Origin: JARBAU01 sp040414675
GTDB taxonomy: Archaea; Thermoproteota; Nitrososphaeria; Nitrososphaerales; Nitrososphaeraceae
Length of the DNA: 14,300 bases
Direction of reading: 5' to 3'
Assembly (NCBI GenBank): GCA_040414675.1
Contig: JBEDUN010000047.1
Span: 1 to 14,300, forward strand
Positions 6,599-13,202 of the stretch are shown in pieces; the first letter of the stretch is position 1, and each line of letters starts with the position of its first letter. The position numbers and the translations under genes are program-made. A model generated the notes under the pieces. It ran no database searches. It was not told where the DNA came from and was given only the letters and a program-made list of their open reading frames with translations.

Positions 6599-7148
6599 TA
6601 TCATAATATTCTTTACCAATAGGCATAACAAAGCTTTGAAGAGATCCTGAAAAAACTGCAAATTCATCAATGATTAACTTTAATCCAAGTCAAATAGTTC
6701 TAGATAAACCAATTTCTATTTGAGGAAAAGAATTTACTCGAGTAGTTAATATCTTCGCTTACTGATCATAGACGTCTACTGGCTCCTAGTTATGCGAAAT
6801 GCAATCATATGCCCGTTTGAATGTTATGATAAGGTTAACCTACCATACCTCAAATCAATGATCACTTTGCATTTATTTCTACATATAGTATATCAGAAAT
6901 AGATTCTAATAAAGTGACAATCATTCACACGTTCGATCAAGTATGTCTACAAAAGCCAAGTTAGTGGAGCGTGTTCATTTATTCTCCGCAAAACGTATGT
7001 TGTGATGGTTTCACTTAATCTATTAGCATATATTTTGTGAAAAAAGCCCTATTCGACTATGATAATCGAATCTAATTGATCAAGTAGAATGCGTGTTGTT
7101 TTTGAATACAATAAAAAGTAGTAGGGATGAGTAGGTCGTACTTTAAAT

Positions 7149-7706
7149 TTAGCGCCTTATATCTGAGGGCATCATTGGAATTCGTTTACCTGAAATCCCA
7201 ACTACAGTGATCTCTATGCCTACTACTAACAGTGCCAACCCAACGAAGAAGGAAACAGCAACTGCCCCAGCATAGGGAGAGCCCATTACCAGGAACGACA
7301 GAATAACAGCCAATGCACCTGCACCAATGCTAAATCCTCTAGCCCAACCGGGGCTCCCTTTATTTCCAAATCCGTATACCAGATGAGAGATGCCAGCGAA
7401 TAGCAGACCAACACCTAACATAACTATGACAAAGACTCCAGTACTTACAGGAAATCCCACGGCTATAGAACCGAAGATGAGGGCCAGCACTCCAAGACCC
7501 ACGGTGCCCCACTTTGATCCATGCCTGACAAATATTCCACTGATGATTTTCTCAATTCCAACTATGATCAAAGCTATGCCCATAATGTACACAATTGTAA
7601 CCACTGTCATTCCAGGGTGTATGAATACAAGTATTGACAAAATAATAGCTAAAATACCAAGACCAACAAGTACGCCTCGCTTCCAACCTGCAGATGTATC
7701 ATTCAT
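7149..7706 (-). CDS. HdeD-family (DUF308) six-helix membrane protein
   Basis: A 185-residue integral membrane protein with about six hydrophobic helices (near 9-30, 35-58, 66-85, 89-111, 121-142 and 146-171), arranged as three similar hairpins. Gly-rich helices and turns such as IHPGMTVVTIVYIMGIALI and FGSIAVGFPV are typical of the HdeD/DUF308 family. E. coli HdeD contributes to acid resistance at high cell density; in archaea the role is not established, and a general membrane-stress function is inference. The start at 7706 fits a TATA box on the same strand at about 7737-7747. It is divergent from the small gene at 8023. The length is normal for the family and there are no signs of damage. 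Confidence 0.85.
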   Translation of the reverse strand: MNDTSAGWKRGVLVGLGILAIILSILVFIHPGMTVVTIVYIMGIALIIVGIEKIISGIFVRHGSKWGTVGLGVLALIFGSIAVGFPVSTGVFVIVMLGVGLLFAGISHLVYGFGNKGSPGWARGFSIGAGALAVILSFLVMGSPYAGAVAVSFFVGLALLVVGIEITVVGISGKRIPMMPSDIRR

Positions 7707-8022
7707 TTATTAGTACTATACCATATTGAGGATTAGTATTTAAATTTACAACATAGGAGTCATAGTACTGGAAAGTTAAGATATTTCATCCTGTATCTCT
7801 TATAGTTACAAAATAGTAAATGCATTGTTAGGCAATACGAGACTAATTTGTAACTTGAGATTCTTTATAATTATACAGATAGTGTATGAGGAGTGTGAGT
7901 AGAATAGATTTTACCATTACATAGATAAGAAATTGCACTTCAATAAGATAGTACGATGATTTAACTATATACTGCTGAGAAGAACTGACTTTAATATCAC
8001 ATCTCCATATAATATCATTAGC
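7707..8022. promoter_or_regulatory. Divergent promoter region between HdeD-like and 102-residue genes
   Basis: On the minus strand AAATTTAAATAC (about 7737-7748) is the TATA box for the HdeD-like gene, with a start near 7717. Copies of TAGTACT lie on either side of it (7711-7717 and 7763-7769), forming an 8-base inverted repeat AGTACTAT/ATAGTACT (7712-7719, 7762-7769). On the plus strand CTATATAC (about 7963-7970) may serve the gene at 8023. The middle shows no other feature. Confidence 0.4.
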
Positions 8023-8331
8023 ATGACCACCGCGGTGATCGTGAACAAGAGAAAAACAGCCAAAAGAATCATTGTAGATTTGGACGTCTGGAATTGTCAG
8101 ATACGAGCCTTCAAACCAGAGATTCAGATTCAACTTAGTAACTCAGACGTAGAGCAAATGTTATTCTGGATTGGTGCTCCGTCTGAAAGACTGAACAAAC
8201 GAGCTATTGGTAGATTGAAAGGCGCAGCGCTTATGAAAGCAAAAAGAGTAATTGATAGGAATGGCTCATTAAACATGTCTGGTATTTATGGCTCAATAGC
8301 GATGGACGAAGGCGATTTTATACCAGATTGA
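8023..8331 (+). CDS. Small hypothetical protein, 102 residues
   Basis: I do not recognise this protein. It is soluble (no signal peptide or membrane helix) and basic in the middle (residues about 53-80, rich in Lys/Arg, including NKRAIGRLKGAALMKAKRV). The N-terminal half looks like short beta-strands (KRIIVDLDVWNCQIRAF). The sequence DVWNCQIRAFKPEIQIQL then NSDVEQMLFWIGAP suggests a small alpha/beta domain. The C-terminus is acidic (DEGDFIPD). The ATG at 8023 is the first in frame, and a TATA-like CTATATAC lies about 55 bases upstream. The opposite strand also has an open frame (7843-8133), but its composition is less protein-like. It stands alone between a divergent gene and a 550-base spacer. 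Confidence 0.6.
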   Translation: MTTAVIVNKRKTAKRIIVDLDVWNCQIRAFKPEIQIQLSNSDVEQMLFWIGAPSERLNKRAIGRLKGAALMKAKRVIDRNGSLNMSGIYGSIAMDEGDFIPD

Positions 8332-8462
8332 AAAGTAAGGAAATAGTAGAATTCCATTCACTTTATCCTCATTTTTGTGCTCTCACCGCTCTGCATTATT
8401 GCTTGCAATAAAGATATCTAATTGATTTCTTATGACTCAACTGATGTAGATCAGATAGATGA

Positions 8463-8609
8463 ATCGAGAAAGACTTCTTTTCATCATTTGACTATAACCA
8501 GACTAAGGACTTTTTTGAAGATGAGATATTCAAATTAAAGAATTGGTGGCCAAACCTAGAAGAAAATAGTATTAAAAGACATACGAAACAATACATAGGT
8601 CTTAAATGA
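8463..8609 (+). pseudogene. Start-less coding fragment of unknown origin
   Basis: Forty-eight codons without a stop read IEKDFFSSFDYNQTKDFFED, then EIFKLKNWWPNLEENSIKRH and TKQYIGLK, ending in TGA at 8607-8609. The composition is convincingly protein-like (charged helix pattern, Trp-Trp-Pro). There is no ATG, GTG or TTG in the frame, and a stop lies immediately upstream. It looks like the 3' remnant of a lost gene. No family is recognised. Confidence 0.3.
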
Positions 8610-8811
8610 GTATCACATATAGAGAGAAATTCGGTCTAGTTATCAAGCTCGTGAAAGCTAGTGTCTAGTATTGCGTCTATCCCTCAATCTAGGACTTTGA
8701 ATTAGACGGTTTTAAGTATCGAGGTTTAAAGTAATTATAATTAAGGATCTTACATTTTAGTGAAGAATCACCACATATATCGTCTCATCCGGAATGACAT
8801 CATAGAAGACG

Positions 8812-8853
8812 AGGTAAATGTTATCCTAATTCGAATGTGTTTACCTTATATAG
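8812..8853 (+). promoter_or_regulatory. Promoter with flanking inverted repeat for the zinc-ribbon gene
   Basis: CTTATATAG (8845-8853) is a good TATA box predicting a start near 8875-8880, so the mRNA is probably leaderless. AGGTAAA (8812-8818) and TTTACCT (8840-8846) form a perfect 7-base inverted repeat whose right arm abuts the TATA box, a typical place for an operator. Confidence 0.45.
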
Positions 8854-8879
8854 TAATTTAGAGTGTACAATATTCACAG

Positions 8880-9128
8880 ATGATATGTCCAAAATGTTCG
8901 ACTCAAATGCAACTAGTACAAAGATACGAGGCCTTTATTGACTACTGTCCCTCTTGCAAAGGGGTATGGCTAGATAGAGGAGAAATAGACAAGATAGCCC
9001 AACTCCAAAGCAACTACGAAGACGAGCATTATAATAGATACCATTATAGAAATGGAGAATATGATGATTACTACTATAATAACAGGTGGGGAAGGAGAGG
9101 ATTTTTTGGTAACTTGTTTGATTTTTAA
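8880..9128 (+). CDS. Zinc-ribbon protein (zf-TFIIB type) with Tyr-rich tail
   Basis: An 82-residue protein. Residues 1-42 form a zinc ribbon: Cys3-x2-Cys6 and Cys22-x2-Cys25 (CPKC, CPSC), followed by GVWLDRGEIDKI. That is the signature of the small TFIIB-type zinc-finger family (PF13453 type) found in bacteria and archaea. The tail (about 46-82) is rich in Tyr, Asn, Asp and Arg and looks disordered, ending in a Gly/Phe-rich segment (RRGFFGNLFDF). The family's function is not known; nucleic-acid or protein binding is the usual guess. No in-frame alternative start exists close by, and the TATA box 27-35 bases upstream supports the ATG at 8880 on a leaderless transcript. It is a single gene with wide spacers on both sides. 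Confidence 0.85.
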   Translation: MICPKCSTQMQLVQRYEAFIDYCPSCKGVWLDRGEIDKIAQLQSNYEDEHYNRYHYRNGEYDDYYYNNRWGRRGFFGNLFDF

Positions 9129-9640
9129 CAAATTACATATTCATATAATCGTCACGAAAATCACAGATATATCTCGATCCTTAAATTGAAGTTGTATTAC
9201 TATTGAAATCCAAGCTTCACTAAAATTTTGCCAGTATCAGTATTTCCAATCACCTAATTCTAAACTCTGAGGTTAAAAATTTAGCCAAAGCCACCTTCAG
9301 TGATTATAAAGGGGATGAGAAGAAAAAATATGTCAGTAGCTGGATCAAAAGCTGCACTGAAAAGGCGTGTTGTAGCCAGATCATATCTTTAAAGCCTCAT
9401 TTCAAGAGAATTGTGTTTTCAGGTTGAAGTGAAGTAGCTAATTTATCAAGATTTCTCTAAAGTTTGAAACTCTCAAATGTTTGTAGTGGAGGGATATACA
9501 TATAGCCCAATCTCATAGATCTCGATTTAAATTCAGCTCCTCGTTACATGACTAACACGAGGGGTACTCTTACTAAGAGAAGTGTAATCCAGTGTCCTTC
9601 TCTGAGAATGTTTAATTACTGGGGCGGAAGTGTTTAACTT
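9129..9640. other. Spacer with one very small ORF candidate
   Basis: A basic 25-codon frame (9315-9392) encodes MRRKNMSVAGSKAALKRRVV followed by ARSYL. The second ATG (9330) lies about 25 bases after a TATA-like GATTATAAAG (9301-9310), the spacing of a leaderless gene. This is too short to call as a gene. The last 70 bases carry the promoter of the 9641 gene. Nothing else is seen. Confidence 0.3.
9573..9640 (+). promoter_or_regulatory. Promoter and inverted repeat of the two-repeat helical gene
   Basis: A 7-base inverted repeat AGAGAAG/CTTCTCT (9576-9582, 9597-9603) is followed by a TATA-like GTTTAATTA (9610-9618), placing the transcript start at or just before the ATG. The whole block is conserved at 6441-6508, where six of the seven stem pairs are kept. 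That duplication makes it one of the better-supported regulatory regions here. Confidence 0.5.
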
Positions 9641-10030
9641 ATGAGTACTTCAGATAAAGATGCCAGTGATCAGAAGGTTAAGGAACGGGCTGACGAAATG
9701 AGGACAAAGTATCCAATATTTACTGCTGTGCTAGAAAAGATCCCAGAAATGGATCTGAAAGAAGTTGTTAGTGTCTTGGTACTAGTTGAACCTGTAAGGT
9801 CTGTACTAAGGACTCATGCTACGAGACTGAGTTTCATAGGTGAAAATAAAGAGCTTGATCAATTCATTGAACAAAAGCTTAGTGAGTTAAAAACAAGGTA
9901 CGCGACGCTGGCAGGCATACTAGAGAGAATTCACAAGATGGATCTAAAAGATACCGCAGGAGGGCTGTTAGGAATCGATGCAATGGAGTCACTTCTTAAA
10001 CTTAGAATGCTAGTGATTCTAGCATCCTAA
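9641..10030 (+). CDS. Helical protein with two tandem ~40-residue repeats, function unknown
   Basis: A 129-residue soluble protein of unrecognised family. Residues 20-59 and 82-124 are two copies of one helical module, aligned without gaps at an offset of 63: Y24/Y87, LEKI 31-34 with LERI 94-97, and MDLK 37-40 with MDLK 100-103. This looks like an internal duplication giving a two-lobed all-helical protein. The N-terminal 19 residues are charged and probably flexible (MSTSDKDASDQKVKERADE). The start is well supported: the TATA box predicts a leaderless mRNA, and the same ATG is conserved in the broken copy at 6509. That broken copy means the family has been duplicated locally, so further paralogues elsewhere in the genome are likely. 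No signal peptide; no operon partner. Confidence 0.75.
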   Translation: MSTSDKDASDQKVKERADEMRTKYPIFTAVLEKIPEMDLKEVVSVLVLVEPVRSVLRTHATRLSFIGENKELDQFIEQKLSELKTRYATLAGILERIHKMDLKDTAGGLLGIDAMESLLKLRMLVILAS

Positions 10031-10169
10031 TCTTCTTTGTCTGTTAGATATCGAATGCATTTTTAACCAATATTATGAAAATAACAAACTCTCAAATTAT
10101 AGTTGTGGAATTTCATCAGACAAGTCTTGGCAGCTAGATTAATGTAATAGCGCTGATATTATTTGATAG

Positions 10170-10177
10170 GATATAAG
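10170..10177 (+). promoter_or_regulatory. TATA box for the 79-residue gene
   Basis: GATATAAGAAA lies about 45 bases before the ATG at 10221 and predicts a start near 10197-10200, giving a leader of about 20 bases. It is placed by spacing only. Confidence 0.35.
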
Positions 10178-10220
10178 AAAAATCATAATCTGACTGGTCA
10201 AGGCAGATAATGTAGTTCAC

Positions 10221-10460
10221 ATGAGAGATTGGAATAATACTAGTCATAACTTTGATGAGTCCCCTGATCCATGGGCTCAAATAATTACCGAAATTATAAG
10301 TAAAATAGTAGGTGCTAAGACGTCTACTACATTCAAATTTGAGAATCTCGAAATTGACAGTCCGCCGGTAAAGGATTCTAGCGACAATGATTTGGTTCGT
10401 GTCAAGTGGATTATTAATGGAAAAATATTATTGACAACTACTGACCTTATCGAACCATGA
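10221..10460 (+). CDS. Small hypothetical protein, 79 residues
   Basis: Unrecognised soluble protein. It has a polar, probably disordered N-terminus (MRDWNNTSHNFDESPD), then an amphipathic helix (PWAQIITEIISKIVGAK), then an apparent beta-rich part (TTFKFENLEIDSPPV, then VRVKWIINGKILLTTTDLI) that could form a small sheet. It precedes another small unknown gene by 135 bases on the same strand and may be co-transcribed with it. The second gene also begins with a short helix followed by an alternating hydrophobic, strand-like segment (IDIEMEGKSALRIEI), so the two may be distantly related or act together. That is inference. A large frame on the opposite strand is a shadow. Confidence 0.6.
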   Translation: MRDWNNTSHNFDESPDPWAQIITEIISKIVGAKTSTTFKFENLEIDSPPVKDSSDNDLVRVKWIINGKILLTTTDLIEP

Positions 10461-10471
10461 AATAAAAACAG

Positions 10472-10487
10472 ACAAGCAAACAAGCAA
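10472..10487 (+). repeat. Tandem 8-base repeat after a stop codon
   Basis: ACAAGCAA occurs twice head to tail, 11 bases after the stop of the 79-residue gene, and is followed by a further partial unit (GC). Probably replication slippage. Confidence 0.55.
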
Positions 10488-10595
10488 GCGTTTTCTATCC
10501 TAATAACAGCTATGTCACAGTAGAATTTATGAGAATCTAAGAGGTTTGGTAACGAAATAGTAATAATCATAACAACACCATAGTATATGTAGGTC

Positions 10596-11021
10596 ATGGA
10601 ACGAAATTGTAATAATAATGACGAGACTCAGAGAGTACCTGAGTTGCTTGCTAAATCGCTTAAACAGATTAAAGCAGGTGCGATTGATATTGAAATGGAA
10701 GGGAAATCCGCACTTAGGATTGAGATCAATAGAGTTAAGGAAACGGTCAGCATTGATTTTATCCACCCAAAAGTTCTTCGCCTAGCAGAGACGAAAAACA
10801 AAAGTAGGTTGGGTCTATTTGATAAATTAAAAACAGCAAAAGAATTTTCTCAAATTCTTGCTAGTAATAGTTTGACACTAGTATTTCTCAGAAAGGGGAA
10901 GGAGGCAATAACATTAGGTAGAGAAGCGAATCCCAAGCTTTCTAAATTGATAACAGGAAGCGATGATATACAAGTAGATAGCGTAAGAGAATCCATTAAA
11001 CTAGGCCGTGATCTGAAATAG
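10596..11021 (+). CDS. Hypothetical protein, 141 residues
   Basis: Unrecognised soluble protein with two parts. Residues about 14-60 have a helix (PELLAKSLKQIKAGAI) and strands (IDIEMEGKSALRIEI, VSIDFIHP). Residues about 75-125 read like an alpha/beta domain (LFDKLKTAKEFSQILASN, then LTLVFLRKGKEAITLG), followed by a charged end. A Lys/Arg-rich character (for example KLGRDLK at the C-terminus) would fit nucleic-acid or membrane-surface binding, but no motif proves it. The ATG at 10596 is preceded by a weak ribosome-binding match. The TATA-like AGTATATGT (10580-10588) is too near to drive this start, which favours transcription from the upstream gene's promoter. It faces the minus-strand gene at 11363 across a 340-base convergent spacer. 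Confidence 0.65.
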   Translation: MERNCNNNDETQRVPELLAKSLKQIKAGAIDIEMEGKSALRIEINRVKETVSIDFIHPKVLRLAETKNKSRLGLFDKLKTAKEFSQILASNSLTLVFLRKGKEAITLGREANPKLSKLITGSDDIQVDSVRESIKLGRDLK

Positions 11022-11362
11022 CAGAAAGAATAACCAGACCATAACTAATTTATTTACACATTAGTTTCAATAATAGCAATAGCGATCGCAAACCAACAAT
11101 AGACCGAAGCTGACTTTTTTCCAACCTAAAAGTGGTTAAAGTTTAGTTAAGCAGTAGAAATTGAATAAAGATGATGATAAGTGCATATAGTACTAGATGA
11201 TGTGCTTCCTTTTTATCGTTCACTCAAAGTTATCGACTGTGAGTCTTCATTCATATTCATCGATGTGGATTCAATGAAAATGCAGCAGACATGATATAGC
11301 GTCTAGATCAGTAGTCTGAAGGGTACGCATTCACATAGAACATGTTTTCTCTCATGTTAAGG
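11022..11362. other. Convergent spacer with possible termination hairpins
   Basis: It lies between the ends of two converging genes. AACTAAT/ATTAGTT (11043-11049, 11060-11066) is a 7-base inverted repeat 22 bases after the plus-strand stop. AACATG/CATGTT (11339-11344, 11353-11358) is a 6-base one just after the minus-strand stop. Either could end transcripts, though neither has a long T tract. The palindrome GCGATCGC occurs at 11082-11089. No gene is seen. Confidence 0.35.
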
Positions 11363-11899
11363 CTAAGGATTAATTGTAAATTCAAATGGTTTTGTAAATG
11401 TAGCTGCGTGACCATTCTCTGATTGGTAATTGAGAGTTGCGGTTGCTTTGGTTAGTCCTGATGCAAATGCTTGATAAATTGTTCCGGAACTTGGACCAGC
11501 TATTGTAACCTGATCACCTGGCTTTAGATGGAATGGAGGAGAAGATGTAGTGCAACCTTGGGTATATCTTATGACTACATTATTGAGGAATTTTGCTGAT
11601 AAAGGTGAATCACACACGCCAGCACTGAATGTTATTGTACCTGGGGATTTATTGACTACAGTTGCACCTACTTCGAATTTACTTGGAACTTTAAGTTTTG
11701 AAGGAGATGTATGAATATTTATCAGATCAACTTCCTTTGATGAGTTCTCATTTAATTTGCTTGCTGTAGAGTTAACAGGGGATTGTGAGAATGCAAATTG
11801 GATTTGGTTTAGTGACATAGTCAAAACGGTAAATAAAAGGAATCCAGATATTGTTATCAATACCACGCTTAATTGAGTTAATTTGATAGGTTTTTGCAT
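11363..11899 (-). CDS. Exported or membrane-anchored beta-sandwich protein, function unknown
   Basis: A 178-residue protein with a basic N-terminus and hydrophobic segment (about 9-31) ending near NQIQFAFSQ, either a signal peptide or an N-terminal anchor. A Ser/Asn-rich linker follows. The mature part (about 57-178) has alternating strands and turns in the style of an immunoglobulin-like or CARDB-like sandwich (KFEVGATVVNKSPGTITF, FHLKPGDQVTIAGPSSGT, ATATLNYQS). Two cysteines (96 and 116) could form a disulfide outside the cell. The TATA box on the minus strand (about 11918-11927) puts the start at the ATG, so the mRNA is probably leaderless, and a 10-base inverted repeat brackets that TATA box. 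It is the last of three exported-protein genes in the same orientation. The domain fold is inferred from pattern only. Confidence 0.75.
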   Translation of the reverse strand: MQKPIKLTQLSVVLITISGFLLFTVLTMSLNQIQFAFSQSPVNSTASKLNENSSKEVDLINIHTSPSKLKVPSKFEVGATVVNKSPGTITFSAGVCDSPLSAKFLNNVVIRYTQGCTTSSPPFHLKPGDQVTIAGPSSGTIYQAFASGLTKATATLNYQSENGHAATFTKPFEFTINP

Positions 11900-11907
11900 G
11901 ACAATCT

Positions 11908-11944
11908 ATTGTTAGAGCATATATTTGAGCATATCTCTAACAAT
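11908..11944 (-). promoter_or_regulatory. Promoter bracketed by a perfect 10-base inverted repeat
   Basis: ATTGTTAGAG (11908-11917) and CTCTAACAAT (11935-11944) are perfect inverted copies separated by 17 bases that contain the TATA sequence (minus strand CAAATATATG). One arm lies between TATA and the predicted start, the other at the BRE side. This is a strong operator candidate for the gene starting at 11899. A terminator for the upstream gene is possible but there is no T tract. Confidence 0.5.
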
Positions 11945-12008
11945 GCTAAAATGCTTTATTCGATATTTTATGAAAAATGAAGGAATGTACTGACTACTAT
12001 TACGCTCA

Positions 12009-12467
12009 CTACTGACCAAACGGTGGTAGTAATAGAGTTTGTGCTACCGCATTAGACCAAGATGCTAGCGGACTGAGATCACCAGCTGGCTCTTGTGTCA
12101 CCACAATGTCTGTATAAGTTGTGGCATTATTCATAACTTCATGAAACCTTAGTATTCCCGAGTTTAGTACTTTACCCATACTTAAAGCATAGTCAGAACC
12201 CTTTGAAAAGTCATCCACAAGCCAAGTCTCAAAGACTTTGCCGGGTTGAGGAATGTAGTTTGTAGTTATGCCGACGTCGATCATATTACCGTTAGTACAG
12301 ACGTCCGCTAGGCCGAATATCGTGCCACCATATCCTAGTAAAGCGTCTGTTTGGCATTTTATTGGTTTAATTTGTGCAGATTGAGCGTACGTCTTGGCTA
12401 AAAGTGATGACATTAGTAGTAAAGAAAGAGTAGTCAACATAAGTGCAGTTATGACACTTAATCGCAT
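12009..12467 (-). CDS. Exported protein with RskA-C-like domain character
   Basis: A 152-residue protein with a clear signal peptide (residues 1-28, hydrophobic core ALMLTTLSLLLMSSLL, likely cleavage after TYA). The mature part has two cysteines (38 and 57) and a segment VFETWLVDDFSKG...YALSMGKV...IVVTQEPAGD. This resembles the extracytoplasmic domain of RskA-type anti-sigma factors (the (Y/F)E-x-WL-(V/I)D ... S-(L/M)-G ... EP-x-G pattern). There is no transmembrane anchor or cytoplasmic anti-sigma part, so a role as an anti-sigma factor is not implied and archaea lack sigma factors; only the fold is suggested. The TATA box on the minus strand (about 12488-12500) predicts a leaderless mRNA starting at this ATG. 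It belongs to a row of three exported proteins, each with its own promoter. Confidence 0.75.
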   Translation of the reverse strand: MRLSVITALMLTTLSLLLMSSLLAKTYAQSAQIKPIKCQTDALLGYGGTIFGLADVCTNGNMIDVGITTNYIPQPGKVFETWLVDDFSKGSDYALSMGKVLNSGILRFHEVMNNATTYTDIVVTQEPAGDLSPLASWSNAVAQTLLLPPFGQ

Positions 12468-12782
12468 ATTTTGAATTACATTCGTAAGAATATAAATAGT
12501 ATGCTAAGTCCATGTTATAAAAATTAGATGTAGGCCACTCTCAACTCGATAAACAATGTCAAATCAAGAATAGAATAGCACAGTATTTATTTTATGTAAT
12601 AGACAAATAATCTGGCCCTCAAGTAACGTTAAATCTTTGACAAGTTACCTACGAGTCTCCTATTTAAAAAATGTGATCTCTGCCAGTTAGATTTGTTCAT
12701 TCCCACACATAAATTAATAGTTCACTTTCAGTGAACGTTCTGATTATTAAAATTCAAAAATAAGTAGAAAAATGCCTGAAAC
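12468..12782. other. Spacer between two exported-protein genes
   Basis: It holds the minus-strand TATA box ACTATTTATATTC (12488-12500) for the gene starting at 12467 and a tight hairpin at 12720-12736 (listed separately). Nothing else is supportable. Confidence 0.45.
12720..12736 (-). terminator. Tight hairpin after the exported-protein gene
   Basis: GTTCACT-TTC-AGTGAAC is a perfect 7-base-pair stem with a 3-base loop, 47 bases past the stop of the minus-strand gene at 12783. An AT-rich stretch (TATTAATTTATG) follows in the direction of transcription. It may help end that transcript, or be a palindromic protein site. Confidence 0.4.
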
Positions 12783-13202
12783 TTACGGTATAAGATCTAC
12801 TAAAATATTGAACTTTTGAACGAGTCCTGGTAGGTCGTTTTTGCCTGTTTGTAGTTGCTTTATGTTCGTTTGATTTATTCCAAGATCCAAAAGTTGAGGT
12901 AGCAGCGTTGACAGAGTTTTAACTCCACTGGACTGGGAGAGTTTTTGTACCTGACCTGTGAGATTACCGCTCTGGGGCAGAGCGAGGTTTACACCTGATT
13001 TTGTAACCAGCTCTCTGAATTTTTGTGATACTGCAGCGAGTCTTTTCTGCACATCTTGAGCTAGTTGAGGCGATGACGTTTGGTTCTGACTCTGCGCCTT
13101 AGCTTCCAAGTGAAATGTTGAAACTGACATAGCCAAAAGGGAAATTATTGTTAATCCAGCCATCAAAGTTAATTTCATATTTGCTTTCATGGATAACCTC
13201 AT
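12783..13202 (-). CDS. Short exported helical protein, function unknown
   Basis: A 139-residue protein with an N-terminal signal sequence (hydrophobic core MAGLTIISLLAMSVSTF, likely cleavage after EAKA near residue 35). A mature part of about 100 residues is predicted helical and Gln/Leu-rich (QLAQDVQKRLAAVSQKFREL, VQKLSQSSGVKTLSTLL), without cysteines. ATGs at residues 1, 5 and 9 compete. The TATA box on the minus strand (about 13224-13232) predicts a transcript start at 13202-13204, which fits the first ATG on a leaderless mRNA. The N-terminus shares MRLS and a late A-x-A-Q-S cleavage region with its neighbour at 12467, suggesting the same export route. No family is recognised. Confidence 0.72.
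   Translation of the reverse strand: MRLSMKANMKLTLMAGLTIISLLAMSVSTFHLEAKAQSQNQTSSPQLAQDVQKRLAAVSQKFRELVTKSGVNLALPQSGNLTGQVQKLSQSSGVKTLSTLLPQLLDLGINQTNIKQLQTGKNDLPGLVQKFNILVDLIP

Larger units (their letters stand above)
6283..7148. other. Spacer with truncated gene copy and no intact gene
   Basis: The kinase stop is followed by a short TTGG repeat (6291-6304), an inverted repeat (6422-6438) and the broken copy of the 9641 gene start (6441-6598). From 6600 to 7148 only very short frames occur (for example a 20-codon frame from 6942). There is a 6-base inverted repeat ATTCGA/TCGAAT at 7051-7071. Nothing else is supportable. Confidence 0.5.
8332..8879. other. Spacer with a gene fragment and the zinc-ribbon promoter
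   Basis: A 7-base inverted repeat with a 2-base centre (TTATTGC-TT-GCAATAA, 8396-8411) lies about 65 bases after the preceding stop and could end that transcript. An open but start-less frame spans 8463-8609 (listed separately). The promoter elements of the 8880 gene occupy 8812-8853. Nothing else is supportable. Confidence 0.45.

Noticed and set aside
7390..7713. Plus-strand open frame of 107 codons opposite the HdeD-like gene
   Set aside because: Its Pro/Thr-rich composition is what the antisense of a Gly/Val-rich membrane gene produces; the HdeD frame is clearly the real one.
7843..8133. Minus-strand open frame of 96 codons overlapping the 102-residue gene
   Set aside because: Its composition is less protein-like than the plus-strand frame and most of it lies over a TATA-containing spacer; the call between the two strands is not absolute.
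10277..10766. Two overlapping minus-strand frames (106 and 79 codons) opposite the small unknown genes
   Set aside because: They are antisense to two frames with better composition and a placed promoter, and they cross the repeat-containing spacer.
11082..11089. Palindrome GCGATCGC, resembling the cyanobacterial HIP1 octamer
   Set aside because: It is a single occurrence in 14.3 kb and the window is archaeal; chance is sufficient.
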